From contig LYSV01000061.1 in NCBI GenBank assembly GCA_001657315.1, positions 1-35,956 on the forward strand: 35,956 nt of DNA, given 5' to 3'. The stretch is from Flammeovirgaceae bacterium BBD 1991-12 (GTDB taxonomy: Bacteria; Bacteroidota; Bacteroidia; Cytophagales; Cyclobacteriaceae). The notes under the pieces were generated by a model. It was not told the DNA's origin, did not search any database, and saw nothing but the letters and a program-made list of their open reading frames with translations. Shown here piece after piece: positions 22,615-33,400 of this stretch (the first letter of the stretch is position 1; the number at the start of each line of letters is the position of its first letter). Position numbers and translations under genes: made by a program.

Positions 22615-22800
22615 TAACGGGCAGTAATTCCTCAGGACCCACCTCCTGCATATATTGAACAGGTCATTCCATTCATTCAGACTATTGTATTGTGCACATC
22701 TCATCCATTTCAGCCACTTATCCATCAAAACTGAAACATAACTTAGTCATTCCCAGAGGAAAAAGCAATCCGAAGATCAGGTCCTGCTACCTTCTGTGGA

Positions 22801-23733
22801 CTACAGGTTGAACTGATTGACTCCGTCAACTACCCTGTTCCTGAAGTCAAGCGTATCTCTGGCTGTATGCATGATGTCGTTAACTTCAAAGGTATAGTTA
22901 AGTATCACCTTCCTTGCTGTCCTGTCAAACCTTGATCCTCCATCATTCGTAACCGGTGTTGCCCCGGGAAAGCTGAAAATATCAATAGCATCATCAGCAC
23001 CAATGGCTATCTTCATTTTATCGCCTGACTGCCTGGATTCCCCTATACCATTGACAATCAGAGTGTCCGGTGCATACATGGTCAGTTCAATGATATCATC
23101 TATACCAGCAGGATACGTAACGGGTTCAAGAGGATCACCATTTTCCGTGCGGTCGATCCGCCCGTGCTGCACATAGTTTCCGAAGAGCTGGTTGATATAG
23201 GAGAAGGAGATGGTGGCAGTGGTCAGGTCGGCCAATATCGAATCCGCTCCAATAACTTCTTCCAACCGGAAACTCAGCGCATAGTTATGCCCCAGGGAAG
23301 CGGGATCCGACAGAAAAGTGGCCGAATCAGCCTTTATATACACAAATCCCTGCACTTTGCCGGCGGGTATGATTATGGTATTGCCGGCAGGCTGCCCATC
23401 GGTGCCTTCAAGCCTGTAGTGACTTTCCGGCAACACAGTATACCCTGCCTCTGCAGTAGCTGCGGGATCCAATGAAAAAGTGACTTCAACATCCCTGTCG
23501 TTGGATAATCTTCCTCCCAGCACGATGCCCACACCTATGCGCATCCCCTCATCCATGATGAACGTACGTGCTATTTCAGCCTTGGGCAGATAGACCGCTG
23601 TATATTCAAACTCGTTTTCAACAAAATCATCATAGCCACAGGAAGCCAGCAGGGCTCCCATAATGAGCAGGATGATCATAAATATTCTGTGATTACTGTA
23701 AAGCATGTCTTTAACTTCTTGATACTTCATCAT
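22801..23733 (-). CDS. DUF1735/DUF4361-type surface lipoprotein of the PUL
   Basis: 310 residues. Lipoprotein signal with lipobox LLASC (Cys32) after a hydrophobic helix. The frame also has an internal ATG at codon 10 that would still leave a complete signal, so the exact start is uncertain. Residues ~38-170 resemble DUF1735 (adhesin-like beta domain with VEVTFSLDP and IIIPAGKVQGFVYI). The C-terminal part (~175-305, FGNYVQHGRIDRT onward) resembles DUF4361. Proteins of this type follow SusC/SusD genes and are thought to bind glycan at the cell surface. It lies 92 bases after the SusD gene on the same strand. The ligand is unknown. Confidence 0.75.
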   Translation of the reverse strand: MMKYQEVKDMLYSNHRIFMIILLIMGALLASCGYDDFVENEFEYTAVYLPKAEIARTFIMDEGMRIGVGIVLGGRLSNDRDVEVTFSLDPAATAEAGYTVLPESHYRLEGTDGQPAGNTIIIPAGKVQGFVYIKADSATFLSDPASLGHNYALSFRLEEVIGADSILADLTTATISFSYINQLFGNYVQHGRIDRTENGDPLEPVTYPAGIDDIIELTMYAPDTLIVNGIGESRQSGDKMKIAIGADDAIDIFSFPGATPVTNDGGSRFDRTARKVILNYTFEVNDIMHTARDTLDFRNRVVDGVNQFNL

Positions 23734-23825
23734 TTAATTTTCAGTGTTGTTATTGAGTCATTCAGTATAAGGTCATTAAGGTGTTCGCAAACCTGATAAC
23801 TCAGGAACCAATAACTTAATAACAT

Positions 23826-25568
23826 CTACCATCCCTGGTTCTGCTCCAGGTTAACGTTCAACAACAGCTCTTCATAGGGCAGCGGCAGATAATGGTTCTT
23901 TTCTTCAAAAACACGATCTTCCACACTGATCTCCTCATAGCTGAAGGTATCATTGTCGTTTCTAATGATCTTCATCCCCCGTACATTGTCCATGGTATCA
24001 ATGACCTTCCATCTCCTCAGGTCGTGGAACCGCTCGCCTGAAAAGCATAGCTCGATCCGACGCTCATTCCTTATCAATTCCCTGAAGTCATCCTCGGATA
24101 AGGATACTGCATCCAGGTAAGGGTCCGGACTGATGCCCGCACGCTGCCGGACAAGGCTCAGTGCCTCCTGGGCAGAAAAGGTCATTCCCGGGGGTATGGT
24201 ACCGGGCTGGCCATAGGCTTCGTTGGCAGCTTCAGCATAGATCAGGTACATTTCTGTCAGTCCCAGCTGTACGTAAACCTTTGGCAGATTGGTAACAGCA
24301 TCATTGACTGAAGGATCAAAATCAAGGTCGGTCAGAAATCTTTTAAGATAATACCCTGTTCGGGTACCTACATCGGGGATAAAGCCACCGAAGTAGTCTC
24401 TCCCACCTTCAAAGATCTCCAGAGTGTCGTAGCTCAGGCAACCGGAAGAATTGTCAAAGCAGTGATCACCGTTAAAGAAAATGAACCTGTTGAACCGTGG
24501 GTCCCTGTTGTTATAGGGGTTATCCGGATCAAAGCCGCTTTCCACAGCACTAATGGGATAACCGTTGGCTGCCGGGAATGCATCGATCAGATTTTGTGAC
24601 GGATTCACCTCACCCCCACCAAAAAGTGTAGGAGGGTAAAGCCTGCGCTCCAGATTGTTGTTCTGCCTGAAACTTCTCAGCCTCCAGATATGATCCGGAT
24701 TGTCCTCCCTTCTGAAATCATAAGGTTGAAGGGCGCTAAGCCCTCCGTTTTGCAGGATCACCTCATGAGCCAGCCGTGCTGCCCGTTCCCATTTGCTCAC
24801 GTCATTCGTGGGATTGAAGGCGGGACTTGCCGCAAAAAGGGCCACTTTAGCCTTAAGTGCATGTGCTGCCAGGCCACTGGCCCTCCCTGTTTCCGTCACG
24901 CTATAGCCAGGATTGCTGTTGCCTTCTCCTGAATAGATCAGTGGCAGGTATTGAATGGCGGTATCCAGGTCCACCATGATACGGTCCACACATCGTTCAA
25001 AGGATGCCCTTGACAGGTTGGCGTATTCATGAGGCTCAAGAATACGGTTGATAATAGGAAAGCCAAGCATATCGCCTGTAACAGCGGATGGTCCCCCATA
25101 GGTCCTCAATAGCTCCCACTGAGCCCAGGCTTTCAGGAAATGGGCCTCACCGAAATACCGTCGGATCGTCCGTGCGTTCTCCAGGGAGTCCTGGGGAGCA
25201 GGTTTGAAGGGAAGCCCAGTGTTGTGAACCTCCTCTATGTACTGGATCACCTGCCGGATGTTGTTGTACGATTGCTTCCACACATTTCCGAAAGGATTGT
25301 CCGTAGGCCCCCAAAACCCGGTAGCCAGGTGATGGGGTGAACTGCTGTTCACAGCATTGTCCGTCAGGTATTCTATGGAAAAGTCATCAAAATAGTTAAA
25401 GGCATAGTCTGAATAAATATCATTGATCAATCCCCTCGACTGCTCCCTGAAGTCGATTACTTCCTCAGTCTTCAAAGTCTGTATTTCATCTTCCAGGAAA
25501 TCCTCACAGGCGGTAATGTGGATGGTGACCAGAAGGATCATGGTGAGTTGTTTATATAAATGTTTCAT
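23826..25568 (-). CDS. SusD/RagB family glycan-binding lipoprotein (pair 1)
   Basis: 580 residues from the ATG at 25568. The frame is open back to 25613, but that start would overlap the preceding SusC gene, while the chosen one begins 25 bases after its stop and gives a proper lipoprotein signal (MKHLYKQLTMILLVTIHITA, then Cys21). N-terminal TPR-like SusD domain (EDFLEDEIQTLKTEEVIDF, later AHFLKAWAQWELLRTYGG) and C-terminal SusD_RagB region with RNERRIELCFSGERFHDLRRW near residues 515-535, a hallmark of the family. It ends in the usual aromatic/polar tail (QNQGW). It caps the SusC barrel outside the cell and captures oligosaccharide for import. Confidence 0.92.
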   Translation of the reverse strand: MKHLYKQLTMILLVTIHITACEDFLEDEIQTLKTEEVIDFREQSRGLINDIYSDYAFNYFDDFSIEYLTDNAVNSSSPHHLATGFWGPTDNPFGNVWKQSYNNIRQVIQYIEEVHNTGLPFKPAPQDSLENARTIRRYFGEAHFLKAWAQWELLRTYGGPSAVTGDMLGFPIINRILEPHEYANLSRASFERCVDRIMVDLDTAIQYLPLIYSGEGNSNPGYSVTETGRASGLAAHALKAKVALFAASPAFNPTNDVSKWERAARLAHEVILQNGGLSALQPYDFRREDNPDHIWRLRSFRQNNNLERRLYPPTLFGGGEVNPSQNLIDAFPAANGYPISAVESGFDPDNPYNNRDPRFNRFIFFNGDHCFDNSSGCLSYDTLEIFEGGRDYFGGFIPDVGTRTGYYLKRFLTDLDFDPSVNDAVTNLPKVYVQLGLTEMYLIYAEAANEAYGQPGTIPPGMTFSAQEALSLVRQRAGISPDPYLDAVSLSEDDFRELIRNERRIELCFSGERFHDLRRWKVIDTMDNVRGMKIIRNDNDTFSYEEISVEDRVFEEKNHYLPLPYEELLLNVNLEQNQGW

Positions 25569-25593
25569 ATAACTTCGGTTTAGCGGTGTTGTA

Positions 25594-28476
25594 TTAAAAA
25601 CTGACAGAAGCACCGACGGTGAAATTCCTCATCATAGGATACTCGAACAGACCAGACCGTGTGTCCTCAGGGTCCAGGTCTTTCATTTTACTGAAAAGCG
25701 CCAGGTTACTGCCTCTGAGAAATACCTTGACATCGTCCACCCTGATACCGGATATCAATGACCTGGGAAGCGAATACCCCAGCTCTGCAAAGGATATCCG
25801 GAAGTAATCACCCTTTACCAGCCAGTAATCGGAGGTGCGGAAGTTATTGTCATTGACCGTGGCACTCAGCCTTGGATTGGGATTTCCATTGGGCAGATCC
25901 TCGTTCACACTACCATAATAGGTCCCCAGGCCTGAATGCCGGTAATACGAAATGTTTGACAGATTTATATCATAGCCTGCTGTGCCTGTGCCTACTACAT
26001 CAAGGTTAAAGCCGCGGTAGCTTGCCCCCAGACTTATACCATAATTCACTCTGGGACTGTTGTTCCCGATCTCTACCTGATCCCGGGCATCAATAACGTT
26101 GTCCCCATTTTGGTCAATATACCGGATATCACCGACCTGCACATCTCCAAACTGCGGCAGGGCATCACCAATATTCTCAGCGGTAAAAAGTCCGTCGCTC
26201 TCAAAGCCCATAATGATATCGTCAGGACGTCCTACAGTCAGGCGGTAAGTTTCAGGATGTTGTACTTCCGCCACCTTTTTCAGGATCTTTTTATTGTACC
26301 CCACATTAACACCAGCATAGTATTTGAAATCACCCAGCCGTGCATCGTAGCTAAGAGCAGCATTTAATCCTTCACTTCTTCTTTCGGTATAGTTGATGAA
26401 CGGAAGATAGGCGTCATTCCCCAGGGCATCGGAAAAGAGCTCCCCGGCCTGTGTCACCTGATCACTGATGTAGATATTGAAGTAGTTCAGCGTAAGTGAA
26501 AGCCTGCCGAGCAGTCTTACGTCCATTCCGGCAAAAAGCTGATCATAGATCACCCAGTCTATATCCGGGTTGCTGGTCTGGCTGACCCTGAATCCAAATT
26601 CATTTTGACGCGTATCTGCTATTCCTGTGTAAAGGGTGCTGTTGTTCCTACCACCCGCCCATGTGTCCAGGTACAGAAAGGTGGATGCAGTATATTCGGT
26701 ACCGATCTGACCGAACGAACCCCGGATCTTGAGGAAATCAATAATATTATTGTCCTTCAGGAAACTTTCTTCAGAAGCTACCCATGCTGCACCAACGGTA
26801 GGGAACAGTCTTGTCCTGTTATCTCCTATGAATTTAGAACTACTACTGGAGTTCAGATTGGCATAAAGAATGTACTTGTCCCGGTAAGCATAGGAGGCAT
26901 TCAGGTTGAAGGTCAGATTACGCACATCCGGTTCGCTGGAGGAGCGTGTAGGAATATAATACAGCAGGTGACTCAGATTGACATTCAGCTTGTCCGAACC
27001 GATCAGCTTCGAGTAGCTGAGACTTCCACCATAGGTAAAGTTCCTTGCTACGCCGGAGCTGGTCCTGCCCACGTCCAGCTGTCTGAATTCCACTGTATTT
27101 ACTCTCAGGGCCAGAGAGTCGCTTCCGTTTTGATCGGTGAGGGTTTCCAGGGTGAAGGTGCCTGGGGTGTTGTTAGCCTGCAATGACTGAGAATTAAAAG
27201 TTCTGAGCAGCAGGTAGGTCTGGTAGTTTAACCCGGGCACAGATTCGCTGAAATCAAAATCAAAACCGAAATCAAAGAACATATTGGCATCATAATCCGT
27301 GCGGGTACCCCCTGCTTCCAGTTCTGACAAAACGTTCGTCTTGAATTGATTGCTTACAATATAAGCTGTATCACCAAATATGAGGGGAAATGCACTGGCC
27401 GGTGTAGTAGTGATCCATTCAAACATCTGGTTGGCACCTATTACCGGGCGATCATTCTCACCAAACCTGCCGTAAACACTGGCATGTGTGGAAATGAGGT
27501 CGCTCAGCCTGGCCCTGATCTTCGTCCTGAAGGTGATGTCTCTGCCATTGATCCGGCGGCCTGCCTTTTCAAGGCCTTTCCAGTCATTGTACCCGACAAA
27601 TGCACTGTAAACGGTATTGTTGGTACCCCCAAAAACACCCAACGAAGCAAAATTCGATGGCGCTGAGCTTTTAACAAACTCATTCATGTAGTCTACATCA
27701 GGAAGCAGAACCGGGTCGGCAGTACCATTCTGCCACGCGTCCAGTTCCTCCTGGCTATAAATATCTCCAAAGCCATCGTTTCTGGCTGCCTGGTTAATAA
27801 CGTTGGCGTATTCATAGGCATTCAAAAGCTCAGGCAGGCGGGTAGGCTGGTTGATACCATACTGGTAGTTCACCTCCACCACAGCTTTTTCCGTATTGCC
27901 GCTTTTGGTGATCACGTAGATCAGGCCATTGTCACCCAGGATACCCATTAAGGAGTTGAAGGTGGCGTCACTCAGCACCAGCACTTCTTCCACTTCCCTC
28001 AGATCCACCTGAAGTCCTCTTGGCTGCCCGTCGATCAGAATGAAAGGAGTACCTCCGTTCAGAATATACGAATAGCCACCGTCACTGCTGGGAGTATTGG
28101 TACCACGGATGATCCGCAGCCCGGGTACCCGACCTCTCAACGCTTCTGACAGGTTGTTTCCCGGGGTTTTTCTGAGTTCGTCACCGGACACCCTGAAAAC
28201 GGAGCCTGTGGTCTGGCTCAGATTAAAGGTACCAAAAGGTGTTTTCAAAACCCTGTCACCGCCCACCCCGCCAAGCCGGGAAGTGTCCTGCGCCAGAGAC
28301 TGATCCGTGGCGGGCGCCAATGCAGGAGCACCAGGGTATGTGCGGGAGGATGCCAGCGTGGCATCCGGCATATTTTCCTTGTTCTCATTTACCTGTCCAT
28401 AGATGTTGCCCAGTATAAACAGGCTGAAACCGATGGCACAGGTGCAGATTCCTATTGAAGTAAAATTTGATCTCAT
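25594..28476 (-). CDS. SusC/RagA family TonB-dependent transporter (pair 1)
   Basis: 960 residues. N-terminal signal region (hydrophobic IGICTCAIGFSLFILG, then NIYGQ). A plug domain spans about 90-195 (GNNLSEALRGRVPGLRI, FILIDGQPRG, then GLIYVITKSG). A 22-strand barrel occupies the rest, ending in the terminal Phe of VGASVSF. Unlike the second SusC of this locus, it has no carboxypeptidase-D-like domain after the signal; a 55-residue low-complexity linker takes its place. The catalytic term does not apply; it imports glycan fragments using TonB energy. It lies 46 bases after SusD pair 2 and directly before SusD pair 1 in a tandem C-D-C-D operon. Confidence 0.93.
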   Translation of the reverse strand: MRSNFTSIGICTCAIGFSLFILGNIYGQVNENKENMPDATLASSRTYPGAPALAPATDQSLAQDTSRLGGVGGDRVLKTPFGTFNLSQTTGSVFRVSGDELRKTPGNNLSEALRGRVPGLRIIRGTNTPSSDGGYSYILNGGTPFILIDGQPRGLQVDLREVEEVLVLSDATFNSLMGILGDNGLIYVITKSGNTEKAVVEVNYQYGINQPTRLPELLNAYEYANVINQAARNDGFGDIYSQEELDAWQNGTADPVLLPDVDYMNEFVKSSAPSNFASLGVFGGTNNTVYSAFVGYNDWKGLEKAGRRINGRDITFRTKIRARLSDLISTHASVYGRFGENDRPVIGANQMFEWITTTPASAFPLIFGDTAYIVSNQFKTNVLSELEAGGTRTDYDANMFFDFGFDFDFSESVPGLNYQTYLLLRTFNSQSLQANNTPGTFTLETLTDQNGSDSLALRVNTVEFRQLDVGRTSSGVARNFTYGGSLSYSKLIGSDKLNVNLSHLLYYIPTRSSSEPDVRNLTFNLNASYAYRDKYILYANLNSSSSSKFIGDNRTRLFPTVGAAWVASEESFLKDNNIIDFLKIRGSFGQIGTEYTASTFLYLDTWAGGRNNSTLYTGIADTRQNEFGFRVSQTSNPDIDWVIYDQLFAGMDVRLLGRLSLTLNYFNIYISDQVTQAGELFSDALGNDAYLPFINYTERRSEGLNAALSYDARLGDFKYYAGVNVGYNKKILKKVAEVQHPETYRLTVGRPDDIIMGFESDGLFTAENIGDALPQFGDVQVGDIRYIDQNGDNVIDARDQVEIGNNSPRVNYGISLGASYRGFNLDVVGTGTAGYDINLSNISYYRHSGLGTYYGSVNEDLPNGNPNPRLSATVNDNNFRTSDYWLVKGDYFRISFAELGYSLPRSLISGIRVDDVKVFLRGSNLALFSKMKDLDPEDTRSGLFEYPMMRNFTVGASVSF

Positions 28477-28522
28477 GTGTAAATGTTTATGGTCACATTG
28501 ATGTACAGTTCACTGGTCTGAT

Positions 28523-30436
28523 CTACCAACCGGGGGTTTGCCTGAAGGAAGGAACGGCTGCAATTTCACTGGAAGGGATAGGCCACCAGTAGTTCCGTTC
28601 GTTGAAAGTCTTACGCAGATTAGCCTGCTCTTCAATGACAAAGCTGAATCCTGTGGGATAGGTAGCAGAAGGCCCACCCTGCCAGCGCATGACCAGGAAC
28701 TCTACTTTTGTCTGTTCTTCCAGATGGGCTATCTTCCAACGGCGCAGGTCATCATAACGATGTCCCTCAAAGCACAGCTCTACGGCCCTTTCTGTCTGTA
28801 TCCGCTCCCGCAACGTTTCCCTCGAACCGGTATAGAGAGGATTGACATCCGGCATGCCTACACGGTTGCGCACCTGGTTCACTGCTTCCAGCGCTGTGAG
28901 GGAAGCCCCTGGCGCCGTACCGGTGGGGCCAAAGGCCTCATTGGCCGCTTCAGCGTAGTTCAGATAGATCTCCGCCAGCCTGAAATGAATGTTATTCACA
29001 TAAAAATCAAATAAACCATTATTCCCAGATTGCCAGAATGCGCCATTTGGCACCCACTTACGAATCCTTAGTCCCGTAAGATTCATTATCCTCCACAGGC
29101 GCGATGTCGGGGTGGCGGGATCATGCAGGTCGAGCCCTCTTCTTCCGTCTTCATTTACCAGGGCAAGGTCGGCAAACCCTGTATTGTTAATGGCCCCTAC
29201 AGTGTGCTGCCAGGGTACTCCGTCAAACAGTACGGCATTGTAAAAACGCGGGTCCCTGTTGATAAAAGGGTTCTGAGGATTGTACGATGGGTCATCTTCA
29301 ATGTCCAGCCCATTTTTCGTTTCAAAATGTGCAATAAAATTTGCAAGAGTGCCAATATTCATGGGGCTTGTATTCCCCTTTATGATATCGAACCCCACAG
29401 TGAGGCTCAGGCGGGGGACAGGGTTCAAATAAGAACTGCCTGGCAGATCAAACAATGAATTCAGCTCCATAAAAATGACCTCCTGCGGAATGACCTTGGC
29501 CGTACCCGGTCCCACGAACATATTGCGGTATGGGGCCAGCTGTACGGGTTCTGACACGAAAAGGTCTGCGCCTCCCTCATCTACGTCCATGTTAATGGCG
29601 TCGCTGGCATCGATAAGCTGAAACAGGCCGGTGGTATTGGCATGATCGATCATATCCCATGCCGCTGAGGCGGCAGCCTCCCATAATTCCTGACTTCCTG
29701 AGGTATTGGCAAGAGGACTGGCGGCAAACAGGGTGATCCTGGACCTGAGCGCCAGGGCAGCACCTTTGGTAGGTCTTCCATATCCACCTGAATTCCATGA
29801 GGTGGGGAGCAAATCTATGGCCATGTCCAGGTCTGCCAGCATGTTGGTCACATTGTTCTCATATGCATCCCTCTCCCGGTCAAATGAAGCATTCAGGTCA
29901 AGGTTCGTTTTCAGATATACCAGCCCCCCATGGCGCTTGGTCATAAGGTGGTAAAAGTAAGCCCTTAGAAAGTAGGCCTGCCCCAGCAGTCCGTTGATCT
30001 CTTCCTGAGTGCCGTTCTGTATCTGGTCAGCTTTTTCAATGAGCGTATTAACAGTTCTTATACCTTTCCACCCTTCGTAGTAGCGGTCTACAAAGTAGGG
30101 GGTGGTCTGAGCCTGTGAAGGTCTGTTCATCAGGCTCAGATAATCGCCCTGTGCATAAATACTGTAGGTTTCGGGTACATTCAGCCCAAGCCTGCCAGGG
30201 TATCCTTCGCCGGACATGGTCAGGCCCGGCAGCCAGTCGGACCGGTGATCCCTGGCGCTGGTTTCCGAGATCAAACGCGTGTAGGCGCCGTCAAGGAAAT
30301 CACTGGCCAACTGGATATCGGAAAATACATCCTCCTGCTGAAGCCCTTCAAATTCCTCCACTTTATCCAGGTAGTCCTCGCATCCGGAGAGCATCCAGAA
30401 AAAGGTTAGCACTATGCTGTAAACTATCTTTTTCAT
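28523..30436 (-). CDS. SusD/RagB family glycan-binding lipoprotein (pair 2)
   Basis: 637 residues. Lipoprotein signal MKKIVYSIVLTFFWMLSGC (Cys19). N-terminal SusD-like region with DYLDKVEEFEGLQQEDVFSD and the TPR motif LLGQAYFLRAYFYHLMTKRH. The C-terminal RagB/SusD region has RIQTERAVELCFEGHRYDDL near residues 555-575, the family hallmark. It ends in RQTPGW. It lies 17 bases after its SusC partner. Its sequence is quite different from the other SusD of the locus, so the two pairs probably import different fragments of the same or related glycans. Confidence 0.93.
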   Translation of the reverse strand: MKKIVYSIVLTFFWMLSGCEDYLDKVEEFEGLQQEDVFSDIQLASDFLDGAYTRLISETSARDHRSDWLPGLTMSGEGYPGRLGLNVPETYSIYAQGDYLSLMNRPSQAQTTPYFVDRYYEGWKGIRTVNTLIEKADQIQNGTQEEINGLLGQAYFLRAYFYHLMTKRHGGLVYLKTNLDLNASFDRERDAYENNVTNMLADLDMAIDLLPTSWNSGGYGRPTKGAALALRSRITLFAASPLANTSGSQELWEAAASAAWDMIDHANTTGLFQLIDASDAINMDVDEGGADLFVSEPVQLAPYRNMFVGPGTAKVIPQEVIFMELNSLFDLPGSSYLNPVPRLSLTVGFDIIKGNTSPMNIGTLANFIAHFETKNGLDIEDDPSYNPQNPFINRDPRFYNAVLFDGVPWQHTVGAINNTGFADLALVNEDGRRGLDLHDPATPTSRLWRIMNLTGLRIRKWVPNGAFWQSGNNGLFDFYVNNIHFRLAEIYLNYAEAANEAFGPTGTAPGASLTALEAVNQVRNRVGMPDVNPLYTGSRETLRERIQTERAVELCFEGHRYDDLRRWKIAHLEEQTKVEFLVMRWQGGPSATYPTGFSFVIEEQANLRKTFNERNYWWPIPSSEIAAVPSFRQTPGW

Positions 30437-30453
30437 GTTGATAAAAATTAATG

Positions 30454-33400
30454 TTAGAATGATGCCCTCACACCGAAGTTGATACGCCGGACTATAGGAT
30501 ACAAGCTACCGGCAGAATTCCCCTCCGGATCGCCGAAATCGATCTCAGATATGGCAAAAACATTGTTGCCGTTGGCATACAGGGTCAGATTACTGATATT
30601 CCTCACCTTATCCATGTTGAAATCATAGCTGACATTCAGGCTTCTCAGCTTGAAATAGTCAAGGTCTATGACCCTGGCCGTGTGCGGTGCAAACAGATTG
30701 GGGTTATTCTCAGCATGAAGGGCAGGGTACGCTGCGTTGGGATTATCCGGTGTCCAGTAATTCAATTGCTCCGGCCGGCCGGCAGCTTCTCCTCCGGGTA
30801 AGGCATAGGCAAGGTTTTCCCTAATAAGCCCTTCGTGTCCAAAGACACCATTGAAAGCTGCATTGACGGATACTCCTTTATAAGAGACTGAGAATCTGAA
30901 GGTATAGCTGTTCCTGGGTGAGTTAGGCAGATCAAATCTTACCTGATCTTCATTTTCGTTACCTATCACCGTTCCGTTGGCGTTATAGTCGATGTAGCGG
31001 TAATCGCCCAGGCCCGGGTTACCGGCAAACTCCGGGTAATTTACTACTTCATCTATATTCTGAAAATAACCGTCAGCCTGTAACAGGGGGGTCACACCGC
31101 GCGGTTTACCACTGGCCCGGGCATACTCAGGAGTTCCGGCGCCATCGGCAACACTGGTTACCACCCGGTTTTCATTGAATCCGTAAAAGCCACCAATGGA
31201 ATATTTGAAGCCGCCCGGCAGGGTGTTCCGGTAGGTTACCTCCAGTTCCCATCCGTGACTTTTTGATTCGTCAAGGTTGGCAAAGGGAAGCTGGGCAATA
31301 GATCCTACGTAACTTGGTACTGCGGCAGAAGGCCGACGGATCAGATCTTCCCTCCTGTCATCAAAAAATTCTACATTACCGGTTATTTTATCATCCAGTA
31401 AACCAAATTCAACACCAAAGTTCTGTTTGGTTACGATAGCCCATGACAGGGTGGTATTTCCAATCTGATCTTCGCCTATTACACTAAGAGGAATATCAAA
31501 ATCCTCTCCAAAATAATATCTCGTTCGTTCCCTGCCTCCCAGGTAGTCATAAAAGCTGAGGTACTGCCAGCGGGCAAACTGATCCGGATTCCGGCTTACC
31601 CTCAGGCCTGTCTTCTGACCTGTCTGGCCAAACGAATACCTTATCTTGAAATTGCTAAGAAAGGGGAGATTATCTTTTACAAACTTTTCGTTGGCAGGAT
31701 TATAGCCAACCGCGAAGGACGGGAAGAACTGAAATCTTTCACCACGGGCAAAGGTCTCATCACCATTGTAGGAACCACTTACCTCCGCAAAGTAGCGATA
31801 GTCATAGTTATAGGTAGCACGACCTACCCAGTCCTCATTGAATGAAGGGAAGCTGGTAGCTATGGTCCTTTTCAGCCGGCTGAAAAGGGCCATTCCCGTA
31901 ACATTGTGATCACCAAATTCATTTTTATAAATAAGCTGTCCGCGGAAGTAGGTATTTTCCTGATTACTGTTCAGGCTCTCACTGTTCAGATTATGCTCTA
32001 TGGGACGGGCATAGTTGCGCCCCTCAAAAGAGAACCATGAGCCATCTCTCTCAAGGATGTAGGTGTCAATGCGTGGGTGCAAAACACCATTCCATGTGGT
32101 GGACTCCGAGCTTCTGTAATCCGTAATAAAGTTATACTTCCCTATCAGCGTAAGGCCCTTTACTAAAAAATCCAGTTTTTGCCTGAGCTCAAAGTCGGTG
32201 GTGAATACGGTCTTGTATCGTCGGACCACTCCCTGGTTGTTGATATCCGCGAACAGATTGGATCCGGCACCAAACCTCGGTTCCGCCAATCCCGGGTACA
32301 GTTCGTCAGGGTACTCCTCCATGACCTCAGCAGGATAAAGAGGCACCACACCCCCTGGCGCAGCAGAGTAGAGTCCGCCAAAGATCCTGGGCAGATTTAG
32401 AGGATTATTGCCCTGTATCCGTGGCTGGCTTCTGTCCTCAAAGCGGCTGTGCACGCTGGTTTTTAATGTGGTGGTTTTGGTAAGCTTAAAATCCAGATTG
32501 GCACGGAAGGAATATCGTTTGAAGTCAAACTCGGGATCGTAATTGTAGAATTTGGCAGTTTTTACAATATCCCCCTCTTCCAGAAAACCTACCGAGGCGA
32601 AGTACTTTACGAATTTGTTTCCTCCACGCAGCCCTACGTTATGGTTATGACTGGCCACGGATTTTTTTACCATAAGGTCAAACCAGTCTGTATCAGGATA
32701 CAAATAGGGCAGGTCTCCGTCACGCCAGTGCGCGAGGTCTGCCTCACTGGAATATCCGGCATTGTACGCCTGATCATTAAGTATCCCTACATTCAATGCA
32801 GACTGGGCGTCAAATGCACCGAGCACCTCCGGAGTGGTGGTTGGGGTTTTAATGGTATATTCGGAAGTGAGCGTGATCTTAGGCCTGCCGGTCTGCCCTC
32901 TTTTTGTTGTTATAATGATCACACCATTGGCTCCCCGGATACCATATACCGCAGTAGCTGCACCATCCTTGAGAATGCTGATATTTTCTACGTCGCGGGT
33001 ATCGATGTTGGCAAAACCACCTACTATTTCAACACCATCCACGAGGATAAGAGGATCCGCATTACCACGGATAAAGATCTGGCCATCTTCAATACCCGGC
33101 TGTCCTGACTCTATTACTACATTCAGCCCAGGAGATATGCCACTAAGCGCATTGGCAAGATTGGGCGAGCCCACTTTTTGAATATCCTCACTTTTGATCT
33201 GATCTATGGCGCTGAGTACACTTTCCTTTTTCTGCTCGCCATAGCCGACCACCACTACTTCCGTCAGGCTGATGATGCTCAGGGTCATGGAGAGATCTAT
33301 GCGAGACCGGGCATTCACCGGGATCTCCTCAGTAGTGTAGCCTACAAACGAAAAAATGAGTGTGGCGTTGGGGTCTGCCTTAATACGGTAATTACCATCA

